A stretch of DNA of 47,861 nucleotides. It comes from a virus. A program made the position numbers and the translations under genes. The DNA lies in IMG/VR virus record IMGVR_UViG_3300025276_000052, positions 1-47,861 of that record; one strand, given 5' to 3'. Below the pieces are notes generated by a model. That model saw nothing but the letters and a program-made list of their open reading frames with translations, was not told where the DNA came from and made no database searches. Shown one piece after another: positions 47,428 through 47,861 of this stretch (its first letter is position 1; every line of letters starts with the position of its first letter).

Positions 47428-47861
47428 TTATTCAGAGAATATGAAGAAGTTATTTGCACCTAATGTACATACTGCTCTTTCAGAAAGGAAATTTACTTCC
47501 ATTGCATCTAAACTAGAAGTCTGAGCACCGCCTGCAGAACCTGTAATCCAAGTTTTGTAACGTCTGTCCTCAGTTTCTGAAGCTCTGTATCTTACGTGTA
47601 AGAAAGGTCTCTTAGCATTTTTTCCTAAGACTTGGTCATAAACCGATGTAGAACCTGCAGGAACTAACAATCCATTTACTCTACCTGAACCTGCAACAGT
47701 AGAAAGTCCACCTCTCATTGTTGGGTCATTCAAATATTTCCAATCAGACTTGTAAAAGTCATAACCTCTTCTGAATCCTGTAAATCCTAAATTCAATGCC
47801 ATTGTATCGTCATTGTCAAAAAGACCAAAAGATGCAGAGTTAGAAGCACCACCTACAACAA
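47428..47861 (-). CDS. major capsid protein, C-terminal part (cut by window edge)
   Basis: The open frame runs past the right window edge without a stop, so the Met at 47802 is internal: upstream codons give 'SFGLFDNDDT' before 'MALNLGFTGFRRGYDFYKSD'. The sequence continues 'WKYLNDPTMRGG', 'VNGLLVPAGSTSVYDQVLG' and 'RPFLHVRYRASETEDRRYKT', ending 'NNFFIFSE'. The pattern fits the end of an HK97-fold capsid protein of crAss-like or marine podoviruses (P-domain and C-terminal strand). Its own strong terminator follows. The assignment rests on the family pattern and the position at the head of the tail operon. Confidence 0.7.
   Translation of the reverse strand, partial: VVGGASNSASFGLFDNDDTMALNLGFTGFRRGYDFYKSDWKYLNDPTMRGGLSTVAGSGRVNGLLVPAGSTSVYDQVLGKNAKRPFLHVRYRASETEDRRYKTWITGSAGGAQTSSLDAMEVNFLSERAVCTLGANNFFIFSE

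Noticed and set aside
1-47861. CRISPR arrays, insertion sequences, integrase and attachment sites
   Set aside because: No regularly spaced repeats, transposase or integrase motifs, or tRNA-associated direct repeats were seen, so there is no sign of a temperate lifestyle in this window.

Overview
This window is a piece of a double-stranded DNA tailed-phage genome, most likely a phage of a marine or aquatic member of the Bacteroidetes (Flavobacteriia). The evidence for the host is the AT-rich sequence, -7 promoter elements of the Bacteroidetes type (TAnnTTTG), A-rich leaders without Shine-Dalgarno sites, a VirE/BT4734-type primase-helicase, and small 'LxxC' lipoproteins. The short-tailed, podovirus-like body plan is an inference from the order major capsid protein, connector/ring-like proteins, a very large tail stabilisation ('muzzle'-like) protein, internal virion proteins, and a 3097-residue giant. 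This resembles the Cellulophaga podoviruses and crAss-like phages. Terminase, portal and DNA polymerase are not in the window.

Layout. Bases 1-8946 run leftward: tail fibres (the first is cut by the window edge), a holin/endolysin lysis cassette, a train of tiny, mostly basic proteins joined by TAATG-type overlaps, then groES, two micro-genes and groEL. One winged-helix regulator (6453) runs rightward out of this block. Bases 8947-9976 are a mostly non-coding control region holding one small leftward gene, a strong terminator, many short palindromes and a C-rich island of iterated CCCCTGC-like units; it lies where transcription diverges and is the best candidate for a replication origin or master control region. 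Bases 9977-25555 run rightward and hold the early/replication genes: a peptide-metabolism pair (Amidoligase_2 plus a fused class II glutamine amidotransferase/gamma-glutamylcyclotransferase), many small genes, a DUF1599 protein, two DnaA-domain-IV-like proteins, a recombination set (DUF1071 annealing protein, PD-(D/E)XK exonuclease, SSB-like protein), primase-helicase, SF2 helicase, VRR-NUC nuclease, metallophosphoesterase and another PD-(D/E)XK protein. Bases 25549-47861 run leftward and hold the virion genes, ending in the C-terminal part of the major capsid protein.

The main non-protein discoveries are three. (i) There are two type III hammerhead ribozymes with covarying stem I, one directly after the amidoligase gene and one directly after the amidotransferase-cyclotransferase gene. 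(ii) Ten dispersed copies of an 18-bp near-palindrome (AGTGTCTTTGAAGACACT) occur both between and inside genes, and one is built into a terminator next to the capsid gene. (iii) A 29-bp phage promoter occurs twice, with an extended upstream box. About a dozen genes shorter than 60 codons were recovered by reading the gaps directly.

How it works together (inference): early rightward transcription makes DNA replication and recombination proteins and the amidoligase system, with ribozymes cutting the polycistronic RNA. Leftward transcripts make chaperonin, virion and lysis proteins. The phage probably relies on a DNA polymerase encoded outside this window or by the host.
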